The notes beneath the pieces were generated by a model. That model saw only the letters and a list, made by a program, of their open reading frames with translations. It did no database searches and was not told the DNA's origin. Positions 29,189-37,294 of a DNA stretch of 64,000 bases are shown piece by piece; position 1 is the first letter of the stretch; each line of letters begins with the position of its first letter. The stretch is from Novosphingobium sp. NDB2Meth1 (GTDB taxonomy: Bacteria; Pseudomonadota; Alphaproteobacteria; Sphingomonadales; Sphingomonadaceae): the NCBI RefSeq assembly GCF_900117425.1, contig NZ_FPEH01000032.1, positions 434,001-498,000 of the forward strand, read 5' to 3'. Position numbers and translations under genes: made by a program.

Positions 29189-29652
29189 TGGATCGTATCG
29201 ACGCCGCGTTGATTGATGCACTGCAGCACGACTCGGCGCGGCCCATTGCGACGCTCGCCGAGGCGGTCGCACTCTCGCCTTCGGCGTGCCACCGGCGCGT
29301 GCGGGCGCTCGAGGAAGCAGGGGTGATCAGCGGCTACGCCGCGCGCGTGGACCCTCGCCGGATCGGGCTTGCCGCGCTCGTCTTTGTCGAGATCACGCTG
29401 ACCAGCCAGAGCCGCGAGGCGATGGACCGCTTCGAGCGCGCGGTGGGGGATTTCGACGACATCCTCGAGTGCCACCTGATGTCCGGCGGCGCGGACTACC
29501 TGCTCCGCGTGGCGGCAGCAGATCTTGACCAGTACGACCGCATCCACCGCGATTGCCTCGCGCGGCTTCCTGGCGTCTCGTCGATGCGATCGAGCTTCTC
29601 GCTGCGCCAGATCAAGCGGTTCGCGGGCTACCCTGTGCCGGGCGGGCGGTGA
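29188..29652 (+). CDS. Lrp/AsnC-family transcriptional regulator (probable ald regulator)
   Basis: 154 aa: an AsnC helix-turn-helix at about residues 4-55 (RIDAALIDALQHDSARP; SPSACHRRVRALEEAG) and a RAM ligand-binding domain at about 65-145 (VFVEITLTSQSREAMDRFE; DYLLRVAAADLDQYDR). Divergent position to ald makes alanine-responsive control of ald the natural inference (AldR-like). The AGGA ribosome-binding site lies inside a Lrp-like palindrome. The 3' end overlaps a convergent hypothetical gene by 41 nt. Confidence 0.93.
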   Translation: MDRIDAALIDALQHDSARPIATLAEAVALSPSACHRRVRALEEAGVISGYAARVDPRRIGLAALVFVEITLTSQSREAMDRFERAVGDFDDILECHLMSGGADYLLRVAAADLDQYDRIHRDCLARLPGVSSMRSSFSLRQIKRFAGYPVPGGR

Positions 29653-30046
29653 TCGGCGGCGGCTTGCGCGGTCGCTGCGGCCTCTGATCGGCGCTGTCAA
29701 GCAGCACGATGTCGCTGCCAGGCTCATCCATGCCATAGCGCTCGCGCAGTTCGAGCTTGAACGCCGCGACCGCGTCCTCATTCGACAGGTGATCGACAGG
29801 AAAGCGCCGCACGACGAACTCGTCCGCGCTGTCGAGCACCGTGAGGAAGCGCCCTGTTACCGTCTCGGCAAGATGCGAGACATCAAGGCCGTCGGCAATG
29901 CCCCAGCGGTGACGGCCCCAGGTGACGATGCGGCGGCCGCAGTGGCGGCAGATGCTGTAGATGCCCCCATCGTCCTCGCGTGCGCGCCAAGCGGTCGGCT
30001 GATGCTGCCGCGTGAACCAGCACTGGGACAGGGCTACATAGGGCAC
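29612..30046 (-). CDS. Conserved-looking protein of unknown function with CxxC
   Basis: 144 aa from GTG 30046 (PYVALSQCWFTRQHQPTAW), chosen because AGAAAGG lies 7 nt before it; the frame can be extended to a TTG at 30115. It contains a short zinc-ribbon-like ICRHCGRRI followed by WGRHRWGIADG, then a helical part (NEDAVAAFKLELRERYGM) and a basic Pro-rich tail. I do not recognise the family. Amino-acid composition looks like a true protein rather than a frame shadow. It lies 152 bp downstream of ftsK and overlaps the end of the Lrp gene on the other strand. Confidence 0.65.
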   Translation of the reverse strand: MPYVALSQCWFTRQHQPTAWRAREDDGGIYSICRHCGRRIVTWGRHRWGIADGLDVSHLAETVTGRFLTVLDSADEFVVRRFPVDHLSNEDAVAAFKLELRERYGMDEPGSDIVLLDSADQRPQRPRKPPPITARPAQGSPRTA

Positions 30047-30198
30047 GCCTGGACCTTTCTCGCTTGCCAAACGCCATCCCGGGTTGGGCCGGGAAACCGG
30101 TAGCAGCGACAACAAGGCAGGAGGGGCCGCCGCCGGTCATCAAGGGAGAACGGCGGCGGGCGTGGATTGTTAAGCGATGAGGGGCCGCCGCCTCCCGA

Positions 30199-32604
30199 TC
30201 ACAGCGGATTGCCGTCCTTGTCGCGGTAAATGTCGCGGCGGCCGACATGGTTGGCAGGGCCGACAAAACCGTCCGCTTCCATGCGTTCGATCCACTTGGA
30301 GGCGGTGTTGTAGCCCACCCCCATCTGGCGCTGGACCCAGCTGGCAGAAGCCTTCTGGCTTTCGAACACGAGCTGGCAGACCTGGCGGTACTTGCGCTCT
30401 TCCGGATTGTCCGAGGCGGTCGCATCGAGGTCGTCGAAACCGAAGCCGCCGTCCTCCGGCTCTTCAGTGACCGAATCGACGTAGTCCGGGCTGCCCTGCC
30501 CGCGCCAATGATCGGCGACGCGCTCGACTTCCTCGTCGCTGACGAACGGCCCGTGGACGCGGGCGATGGCACCGGTGCTGGGCTTGTACAGCATGTCGCC
30601 CTTGCCGAGCAGCTGTTCGGCGCCCTGTTCACCAAGGATCGTGCGGCTGTCGATGCGGCTGGTGACCGCGAAGCTGATGCGGGTGGGCAGGTTGGCCTTG
30701 ATCACCCCGGTGATGACATCGACCGAGGGGCGCTGTGTGGCCATGATGAGGTGGATGCCCGCCGCGCGGCTCTTCTGCGAGAGGCGCTGGATGAGGACTT
30801 CGATTTCCTTGCCGACGGTGACCATCAGGTCGGCGAGTTCGTCGACGATCACCACGATCTGCGGCAGCACCTGGTAATCGAGCTGCTGTTCCTCGAACAG
30901 TTCCTCGCCGGTATCGGGATCGAAGCCGACCTGGATGCGGCGGCCGAGCGGCTTGCCCTTGCTGGCGGCGGCGCGGACCTTCTCGTTGAAGCCGGAAATG
31001 TTGCGCACGCCGACCGAGGACATCATGCGGTAGCGCCGCTCCATCTCCTCGACCGCCCATTTCAAGGCGCGCACAGCCTTGGCCGGCTCGGTCACCACGG
31101 GTGAGAGGAGGTGCGGGATATCATCGTAGGACTTGAGCTCGAGCACCTTGGGATCGACGAGGATCAGGCGGCACTGCTGCGGGGTGAGCCGGTAGAGCAG
31201 CGAGAGCAGGATACAGTTGAGCCCGACCGACTTGCCCGAGCCGGTGGTGCCCGCAACCAGCAAGTGCGGCATGGTGGCAAGGTCTGCCACGATGGGTTCG
31301 CCGGCGATGTCCTTGCCGAGGATGATCGGCAGCATGCCCTTCGAGTTGACGAACCTGTCGCAGGAGACGAGCTCGCGGAACGAGACCATGTCGCGTACCG
31401 CGTTGGGCAATTCGATGCCCATGACGGTGCGGCCGGGGATCGAGGAGACGCGGGCCGAGATCGCGCTCATGTTGCGGGCGATATCATCCGAAAGCCCGAT
31501 CACGCGGCTGGCCTTGATGCCTGGGGCGGGCTCAAGCTCGTACATCGTGACGACCGGTCCGGTGCGCACCGCGGTAATCTCGCCCTTCACGTTGAAATCG
31601 TCGAGCACGTTCTCGAGCAGGCGCGCGTTGCGTTCGAGCGCGAGCTTGTCGATCTTCGGCCCCGAGGCGACCGGCAGCGGCTCGAGGATATCGAGGCCGG
31701 GGAGCGCGAACTGCGACTGGTCGAACAGATCGCCCTGCCGCGCCTTGCCGGAGACCTGCGCGGGTGCGGGCGGCCGCGAGGGGTCGGTGATCTCGGTAGG
31801 GCGGCGCGGCTTGGAAGTCGCATCGGCAGCCGTAACCGCCACCTCTTCTGCTGGCTCGCTGCGGGGCTTGGACGGGCGCTTTGGCAGCAGCGCGGCGACA
31901 CCGGCGGCGGCTTCGGCCACCGGGAGATCGCCGCGGCGCAGGAAGGCCGGGATGCGCGGCAGGCGGTGCCAATCGAACACGAAGACCTTTGCGGTGACGA
32001 TGAGACCGCCAATCGCAGAGACAAAGGCCGCGATGCCCACAATCCACGGTTCGGCAGGCGGGGCCAGATGCGCAAGACCGCGTACAAGCGCCGCGCCGAG
32101 CAGTCCGCCAAGGCCGCCCGCTCCAGCGGGAAGCGTCCCGCCCGGGCCGGTGAACACCAGCGCAAGCGCGGTGCCGACAAGCACCATGGCGAGCGCGAGC
32201 AGCAGGGCGAGGCGCCACCACGCGGGCAGCGGCGCGAAGCCTTCGTCCTCCTCGTCGATGTCGATCAGATCGCCGGCGGCGTCCCACAGCCGCCGCGCGA
32301 AGACATAGAGCAGTGGCAGGAGCAGCACGCCGGGGAGACCGAAGAACAGCAGCACGCGTTCGGCGGCCCAGGCTCCGGGCAGGCCCATCCAGTTTTCGAC
32401 CGGGCTGCCCGATGCGGTGCTGCCCGAAGGATCGGTCTGGGTATAGGTCGCGAGCGCGAGGCCGAGCGCGATCATCGCGGCAAAGAGCAGTGCGGCGCCG
32501 ATCAGCTCGGCGCTGCGGCGAAAGCTGCGCTTCAGGATCGCGCGCCAATCCGCGCCCTTTGCGGCACGCCCTCCAGTGGGCGAAACGAGTGCGCGAGATG
32601 CCAT
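30199..32604 (-). CDS. ftsK: DNA translocase FtsK
   Basis: 801 aa with four or five N-terminal membrane helices (about 30-230), a Pro/Ala-rich linker, and the motor domain from about 300. Walker A is AGTTGSGKS and Walker B is VVIVDELADLM. The C-terminal winged-helix gamma domain (QMGVGYNTASKWIERMEADG) recognises KOPS-type DNA sites. It pumps chromosome termini through the septum and activates XerCD recombination. ATG 32604 begins MASRALVSP. The linker is short compared with E. coli FtsK, as is normal in alphaproteobacteria. Confidence 0.96.
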   Translation of the reverse strand: MASRALVSPTGGRAAKGADWRAILKRSFRRSAELIGAALLFAAMIALGLALATYTQTDPSGSTASGSPVENWMGLPGAWAAERVLLFFGLPGVLLLPLLYVFARRLWDAAGDLIDIDEEDEGFAPLPAWWRLALLLALAMVLVGTALALVFTGPGGTLPAGAGGLGGLLGAALVRGLAHLAPPAEPWIVGIAAFVSAIGGLIVTAKVFVFDWHRLPRIPAFLRRGDLPVAEAAAGVAALLPKRPSKPRSEPAEEVAVTAADATSKPRRPTEITDPSRPPAPAQVSGKARQGDLFDQSQFALPGLDILEPLPVASGPKIDKLALERNARLLENVLDDFNVKGEITAVRTGPVVTMYELEPAPGIKASRVIGLSDDIARNMSAISARVSSIPGRTVMGIELPNAVRDMVSFRELVSCDRFVNSKGMLPIILGKDIAGEPIVADLATMPHLLVAGTTGSGKSVGLNCILLSLLYRLTPQQCRLILVDPKVLELKSYDDIPHLLSPVVTEPAKAVRALKWAVEEMERRYRMMSSVGVRNISGFNEKVRAAASKGKPLGRRIQVGFDPDTGEELFEEQQLDYQVLPQIVVIVDELADLMVTVGKEIEVLIQRLSQKSRAAGIHLIMATQRPSVDVITGVIKANLPTRISFAVTSRIDSRTILGEQGAEQLLGKGDMLYKPSTGAIARVHGPFVSDEEVERVADHWRGQGSPDYVDSVTEEPEDGGFGFDDLDATASDNPEERKYRQVCQLVFESQKASASWVQRQMGVGYNTASKWIERMEADGFVGPANHVGRRDIYRDKDGNPL

Positions 32605-32714
32605 GGTACCTGTCCCTTTCTTCCGCCATCATGCCCCCCGATGGGGGATGGCGTCAAGAACGCATGGAGCACAAAACCCAAGGAATCCCGGCGAGTCGCG
32701 GGTTTCTGCGGGTT

Positions 32715-33236
32715 CTACGCAAGGCCGTCGATCGCCGCCCATCCCCAGACCGGCAGACGTGCGGCGCGGCGCTTCGTCATGCCGCCGAGCGCAATCACGG
32801 GCAGCGGCGAGCGGCGCGCGAGGCGGAGGAAGCGGACAGAGCCGAGGACCGGCGCACCGGGGTGCGAACGGGTCGGGAAGACAGGCGAGAGCAGGATGGC
32901 ATCCGCCCGGCAGCGGACGGCGGCGCCGATCTCCGCCAGCGAGTGCGCGGTGGCGAGGCGCAGGCCCGTGGTGCGGCCGAGGCTTTGCGGCGCGCCATAG
33001 CGGCCATCCGCTCGCCAACCGCGTGCCTCGCCGGCGATGATGATCAGCAGACCCCGTCGTTTGCAGAGGCGGCGAAGAGTCTCGAAGCGAACGCGGCGCT
33101 GGACTGGCGGCAGATGGTAGTGTCGGAACACCAGCGCACTGCCGTTCGGCAGGCGGGAAATCGCGGATTCGAGGCAGTGATCGTTGCGCGCGTCGGTGAG
33201 GAGGAGGGTCCGAGGGACAGGATGACACCGGCGCAT
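32715..33236 (-). CDS. ThiE/TenI-like thiamine phosphate synthase-family protein
   Basis: 173 aa from ATG 33236. It keeps parts of the thiamine phosphate synthase barrel: RTLLLTDARN at the first strand, ADAILLSPVFPTRSHPGA and PVIALGGMTKRRA near the end. It is shorter than ThiE (about 205-215 aa) and the first strand differs from the usual Y-x-I/V-T-D. It may therefore be a TenI-like or divergent paralogue. It lies between ftsK (same strand, downstream) and the divergent yggS gene, 22 bp away. Thiazole synthase ThiSG is encoded about 6 kb away, so a thiamine role is plausible but unproven. Confidence 0.75.
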   Translation of the reverse strand: MRRCHPVPRTLLLTDARNDHCLESAISRLPNGSALVFRHYHLPPVQRRVRFETLRRLCKRRGLLIIIAGEARGWRADGRYGAPQSLGRTTGLRLATAHSLAEIGAAVRCRADAILLSPVFPTRSHPGAPVLGSVRFLRLARRSPLPVIALGGMTKRRAARLPVWGWAAIDGLA

Positions 33237-33258
33237 GCCCGGCCTATAGCACCGCTCC

Positions 33259-33939
33259 ATGACCGATCCAGAGGCCGCGTTGGCCACCCTGAGCCCGCTC
33301 GCCGCCGTGCGCGAGCGCATCGCCGGCACCGCCGCCATTGCCCGCCGCAAGGCCGAGGACATCACGCTGGTCGCCGTCTCGAAGACGCATCCGGCGGAGG
33401 CTATCCTGTCGCTGATCCATGATGGCCAGCGCGTGTTCGGCGAGAACCGCGTTCAGGAAGCGGACGCGAAATGGCCAGCGCTGCAGGACGCATATCCCGA
33501 TATTCGACTGCACCTCGTCGGCCAGCTGCAATCGAACAAGGCCGAGGACGCGGTGCGGCGCTTCGACTGTATCCATTCGCTCGACCGGCCCTCGCTGCTG
33601 ACAGCACTCGCCCGCGCAATGGACAAGGCGGGCCGCCGGGTGCCGCTATTCGTGCAAGTGAACATCGGCGATGAAGATCAGAAGGGTGGCTGCGCGGTGG
33701 CGGACCTGCCGGCACTGCTCACCGAGGCGCGCGCGGCGGAACTGCCGGTCATCGGCCTGATGTGCGTGCCGCCCGCCGGGATCGAGGCCGCGCCGTTCTT
33801 CGCGCTGATGGCCAAGCTGGCGGACGATCACGGCCTGCCCTCACGCTCGATGGGTATGAGCGATGATTTCGAGACCGCGGTGATGCTGGGCGCGACGCAT
33901 GTGCGCGTCGGCTCGGCGCTGTTCGGCGCGCGCGGCTGA
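33259..33939 (+). CDS. YggS/PLPBP-family pyridoxal-phosphate homeostasis protein
   Basis: 226 aa, typical for the family. The PLP lysine is K42 in LVAVSKTHP; other marks are GENRVQEADAKW, HLVGQLQSNKA, VNIGDEDQKGG and LSMGMSDDFE-like MGMSDDFETAV near the C-terminus. The protein has no known enzymatic activity and buffers PLP in the cytosol. It is divergent from the ThiE-like gene and convergent with pyruvate kinase. Confidence 0.95.
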   Translation: MTDPEAALATLSPLAAVRERIAGTAAIARRKAEDITLVAVSKTHPAEAILSLIHDGQRVFGENRVQEADAKWPALQDAYPDIRLHLVGQLQSNKAEDAVRRFDCIHSLDRPSLLTALARAMDKAGRRVPLFVQVNIGDEDQKGGCAVADLPALLTEARAAELPVIGLMCVPPAGIEAAPFFALMAKLADDHGLPSRSMGMSDDFETAVMLGATHVRVGSALFGARG

Positions 33940-33946
33940 GGGAAAG

Positions 33947-35410
33947 TCAGCCGCCGTGTTTGGCGAGTTCGTCGCCGCTCAGCGTCACCATGTGGAGCAG
34001 GTTGGTCGAACCCGGTGTGCCGAAGGGGACACCCGCCAGCGTGATCAGGCGCGAGCCCGCGGTGCCGAACGCGTGGCGCAGCGCCATGCGCTTGCCCTTG
34101 GCGATCATTTCCTCGAAGCTGCCGATATCCTTGGTGGCAACGGCATGCGCGCCCCAGAGGAGGCCGAGCTTGCGCGCGGTCATCGTCGAGGGCGTGAGCA
34201 CCAGCATCGGCACGCCCGGCCGTTCGCGCGCAACGCGGCGGGCAGTCGAGCCAGAGCCGGTGAACACGATGATGCCCGCGATCGGGAGCGCCTTGGCGAT
34301 ACTCGCGCAAGCCTCGGCCAGCGCATCGGCAGTAGTCGGATCGGGGCGGGTCTCGATAAAATGGACGCGCGCGGCATAGCCGGGATCGTTCTCGACCTCG
34401 CTGGCGATGCGGTCCATGATCGTGACGGCCTCTTCCGGCCAGGCGCCCGCAGCGGTCTCGGCGGAAAGCATGACCGCATCGGCACCGTCATAGACGGCGT
34501 TGGCGACGTCGGAGACTTCGGCGCGGGTCGGCGTCGGGCTCTCGATCATCGATTCGAGCATTTGCGTCGCGACCACGACCGGCTTGCCCTCGCGCCGCGC
34601 CTTCTCGACGATGCGCTTCTGCAGCGGCGGAACCTGCTCGGGGTTCAACTCGACACCGAGATCGCCGCGCGCGACCATCAGGCCGTCCGCGAGTTCGAGA
34701 ATTTCGTCGAGCCGCGAGATGGCAGCGGGCTTCTCGATCTTGGCCATCAGCGCGCCATAACCGCCCATCAGGCGGCGGGCTTCGGCAACGTCCTCGGGGC
34801 GCTGGACGAACGAAAGCGCGATCCAGTCCGCACCGTGGGTGACCGCGAAGGCGAGGTCGCGGCGGTCCTTGTCGGTCATGGCCGGGACCGGGATCACCGC
34901 ATCGGGCACGTTGACGCCCTTGCGGTCCGAGATAACGCCGCCAACTTCAGCCGAGCAGAGGATTTCGTTGTCGTCCGCGCGGATCACCCGCAGGCGCAAC
35001 TTGCCATCATCGATCAGCAGGCGCTGGCCCGGCTTCAGGATCCCGAACAGCTCGGGATGCGGCAGCTGGACGCGCGTCTCGTCACCCGGCTCCGGATTGC
35101 GATCGAGCGTGAAGTGGCCTGAATGGCGGATCACCGCGCGGCCATCCTTAAATTTGCCGACGCGCAGCTTGGGGCCCTGCAGATCGCAAAGGATCGTGAT
35201 CGGGCGGTTGACCTTGCGCTCCAGCGCGCGAATCGCGGCGATCGTCTCGGCATGGACGGCGTGTTCGCCGTGGCTCATGTTGACCCGGAAGGCATCGGCA
35301 CCGGCGCGGAAGAGCTTCTCGAGCATTTCCGGAGACCGGCTGGCAGGTCCGACGGTGGCAAGGATCTTCACCTTGCGGCCACGGGGATCCAGTTTTGCCA
35401 CGTCCATCAC
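33947..35410 (-). CDS. pyk: Pyruvate kinase
   Basis: 487 aa, usual pyruvate kinase length. Converts phosphoenolpyruvate and ADP to pyruvate and ATP. Signature segments: TVGPASRSPEMLEKLF and NMSHGEH near the N-terminus, the active-site MAKIEKPAAI, PTRAEVSDVANAVYDGADAVMLSAET in the barrel and the C-terminal allosteric domain (VFTGSGSTARRVA). It ends 8 bp from the convergent yggS gene and diverges from the DUF1244 gene with 60 bp between. Confidence 0.96.
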   Translation of the reverse strand: MMDVAKLDPRGRKVKILATVGPASRSPEMLEKLFRAGADAFRVNMSHGEHAVHAETIAAIRALERKVNRPITILCDLQGPKLRVGKFKDGRAVIRHSGHFTLDRNPEPGDETRVQLPHPELFGILKPGQRLLIDDGKLRLRVIRADDNEILCSAEVGGVISDRKGVNVPDAVIPVPAMTDKDRRDLAFAVTHGADWIALSFVQRPEDVAEARRLMGGYGALMAKIEKPAAISRLDEILELADGLMVARGDLGVELNPEQVPPLQKRIVEKARREGKPVVVATQMLESMIESPTPTRAEVSDVANAVYDGADAVMLSAETAAGAWPEEAVTIMDRIASEVENDPGYAARVHFIETRPDPTTADALAEACASIAKALPIAGIIVFTGSGSTARRVARERPGVPMLVLTPSTMTARKLGLLWGAHAVATKDIGSFEEMIAKGKRMALRHAFGTAGSRLITLAGVPFGTPGSTNLLHMVTLSGDELAKHGG

Positions 35411-35470
35411 CTCGAATTGAATGCGCTGGCCCTATGGCCTAACTACCTTGAAAACCCAAGGACGAACCCA

Positions 35471-35806
35471 ATGGATACGAATGCAGAAACCTCATCGCCC
35501 GATGCTCTGGATGCACTGCCGGACGCCGTGGCCGCAGCCGCGTTCCGCCGCCTTGTCAGGCACTTGCGCCACCGTCATGACGCGCAGAACATCGATCTTA
35601 TGGGCCTTGCGGGCTTCTGCCGCAACTGCCTCGCGGATTGGATCAACGATGCCGGCGCGGGACTGGACAAGGCTGGTGCACGCGAAGTGATCCACGGCCT
35701 GCCTGCCGACGAATGGAAGACGCGCTACCAGACGGAAGCGACCGCCGAGCAGCTTGCGCGCATGGCCGAGAGCATGAAGCGCAACGCGCCGGTGAAGCCG
35801 GAGTGA
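35471..35806 (+). CDS. DUF1244-family protein
   Basis: 111 aa from ATG 35471. The DUF1244 core is present: RRLVRHLRHRHDAQNIDLMGLAGFCRNCLADWI, followed by DEWKTRYQTEATAEQ. The CRNC pair and the two His may bind metal, but function is unknown in the family. A GTGA overlap links it to a small membrane-protein ORF downstream. Confidence 0.88.
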   Translation: MDTNAETSSPDALDALPDAVAAAAFRRLVRHLRHRHDAQNIDLMGLAGFCRNCLADWINDAGAGLDKAGAREVIHGLPADEWKTRYQTEATAEQLARMAESMKRNAPVKPE

Positions 35807-36018
35807 TTTCCGTCGTCCTGATTGACGCATTTTTCGTCTTGGCGGCTGCGGTGGGGACAGCGCGCCTCATAAGATCGGCTCGGACCAGCGTAGTCACATG
35901 GCGAGGTGCGCAGTTCTCTCGTTCGGCGAACCCGGCAGCATTTTGGCCAGTTACCATCTTCAATGCCGCGCTGGTCGTTGGTGCCATCTACGGCATTTCT
36001 GCTGGCGCGGGTTTGTAA
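35803..36018 (+). CDS. Small two-helix membrane protein
   Basis: 71 aa from GTG 35803, which overlaps the DUF1244 stop (GTGA). Two hydrophobic segments at about 3-21 and 49-68 with a basic, Ser/Thr-rich loop between. No family recognised. Coupled start and a bidirectional terminator 24 nt after its stop support it as a real gene; length and composition alone would not. Confidence 0.55.
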   Translation: MISVVLIDAFFVLAAAVGTARLIRSARTSVVTWRGAQFSRSANPAAFWPVTIFNAALVVGAIYGISAGAGL

Positions 36019-36041
36019 ACTACACAATCGCCAAAGAAAAA

Positions 36042-36065
36042 GGGCGCCGGGATGGCCCGGCGCCC
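36042..36065. terminator. Bidirectional intrinsic terminator between small ORF and rpsI
   Basis: Perfect 10-bp stem GGGCGCCGGG/CCCGGCGCCC with a 4-nt loop, followed by TTTTCTGTTT on the plus strand and preceded by AAAGAAAAA, i.e. TTTTTCTTT on the minus strand. It sits 24 nt after the small ORF and 28 nt after rpsI, which converge on it. Confidence 0.9.
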
Positions 36066-36092
36066 TTTTCTGTTTCCGGATGCCCGAAACTC

Positions 36093-36626
36093 TTAGCGCT
36101 TCGAGAACTGGAAGCTCTTGCGGGCCTTGGCCTTGCCGTACTTCTTGCGTTCGACAACGCGCGGGTCGCGAGTGAGGAACCCGGCGGCCTTGACGGCGCC
36201 GCGCAGCGCGGGCTCGAACTTCGAAAGCGCCTGCGAGATGCCGTGCTTGACCGCACCGGCCTGACCCGAGAGACCGCCGCCCTTGACAGTGGCGACGACG
36301 TCGTACTGACCCGAGCGGTCAGCGACTTCGAACGGCTGGTTGATGACGAGGCGCAGCGTCGGGCGCGCGAAATAGACTTCCTGATCGCGGCCGTTGACGG
36401 TGATCTTGCCCGAGCCGGGCTTGATCCACACGCGGGCGACGGCATCCTTGCGGCGGCCGGTCGCGTAGGAACGACCCTGCGCGTCGACTTCACGCTCGCG
36501 CAGCGGCGCGGCGGGAGCCGAGGGAGCGCGGGGCGCTTCGGTCGTCGCGGCAGGAGCAGCGGCGGCGGCAGCCGAGGTCAGATCCTTGAGATCCGCGAGG
36601 CTGGAGACGGTATCGGTGTCGGACAT
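36093..36626 (-). CDS. rpsI: 30S ribosomal protein S9 with N-terminal extension
   Basis: 177 aa. The S9 core starts at about residue 50 (AQGRSYATGRRKDAVARVWI) and ends in the family-typical RKSFQFSKR. Ahead of it are about 48 extra residues rich in Ala and Pro (AAAAAPAATTEAPRAPSAPAA), absent from E. coli S9 (130 aa). It lies 3 nt downstream of rplM in the usual L13-S9 operon and ends in front of a strong terminator. Confidence 0.97.
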   Translation of the reverse strand: MSDTDTVSSLADLKDLTSAAAAAAPAATTEAPRAPSAPAAPLREREVDAQGRSYATGRRKDAVARVWIKPGSGKITVNGRDQEVYFARPTLRLVINQPFEVADRSGQYDVVATVKGGGLSGQAGAVKHGISQALSKFEPALRGAVKAAGFLTRDPRVVERKKYGKAKARKSFQFSKR

Positions 36627-36629
36627 GGC

Positions 36630-37109
36630 TTACGCACCCACCTTGTTCTTGCGGTTCATCGACGCGACGTCGAGCGGCTGGGGCTGGGTCCCGGCATGGG
36701 GATGTTCAGCGCCGGCATAGAGATGCAGCGCGCGCATCTGCGCACGGCCGAGCGGGCCGCGCGGGATCATGCGCTCGACGGCCTTCTCCAGCACACGCTC
36801 GGGGAAGCGACCACCGAGGACCTTGTCCGCGGTGACTTCCTTGATGCCGCCGGCATAACCGGTGTGCTTGTAGTAGATCTTGTCCTTGAGCTTGTTGCCC
36901 GTCAGCTTCACCTTGTCGGCGTTGATGACGACGACATGATCGCCGCAATCGACGTGCGGGGTGTAGCTCGGCTTGTGCTTGCCGCGCAGGTGATTCGCGA
37001 TAACCACCGCGAGACGGCCGACAACGAGGCCATCGGCATCAATGAGATGCCACTTCTTTTCCACCTCGGCCGGCTTGATCGACCGGGTGACTTTCGTGAG
37101 CGCCTTCAT
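36630..37109 (-). CDS. rplM: 50S ribosomal protein L13
   Basis: 159 aa from ATG 37109 (MKALTKVTRSIKPAEVE). L13 features: KKWHLIDADGLVVGRLA, HVDCGDHVVVINA, and HTGYAGGIKEVTA followed by MIPRGPLGR. Slightly longer than E. coli L13 (142 aa) through its C-terminus. First gene of the rplM-rpsI operon; a possible -35 TTGACT lies on the minus strand at 37209-37204. Confidence 0.97.
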   Translation of the reverse strand: MKALTKVTRSIKPAEVEKKWHLIDADGLVVGRLAVVIANHLRGKHKPSYTPHVDCGDHVVVINADKVKLTGNKLKDKIYYKHTGYAGGIKEVTADKVLGGRFPERVLEKAVERMIPRGPLGRAQMRALHLYAGAEHPHAGTQPQPLDVASMNRKNKVGA

Positions 37110-37258
37110 GGCTGAAACCCATCCTGGAAATGTGGTATGCCATGCAGGCACCGAAGTGCGCCCCACGGCGAGGAAGCGCGCCTTTGTTGCAAGTGGGCCA
37201 AAGAGTCAAGCAAACGGCGGGTTTCGAGAGAGGTAAAATAATACCGCCATCCTGTTTG

Positions 37259-37281
37259 ACGTTTCAGTGAGGCTGAAACGT
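37259..37281 (-). other. Hairpin just after ctaA
   Basis: Perfect 9-bp stem ACGTTTCAG/CTGAAACGT with a 5-nt loop, 14 nt downstream of the heme A synthase stop. No T-run follows on that strand, so terminator function is uncertain. Confidence 0.4.
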
Positions 37282-37294
37282 GGGCGGATCAACA

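Noticed and set aside
37110..37294. Riboswitch or ribosomal-protein leader ahead of rplM
   Set aside because: Only a 9-bp hairpin near ctaA and a weak TTGACT were visible; no recognisable leader fold.
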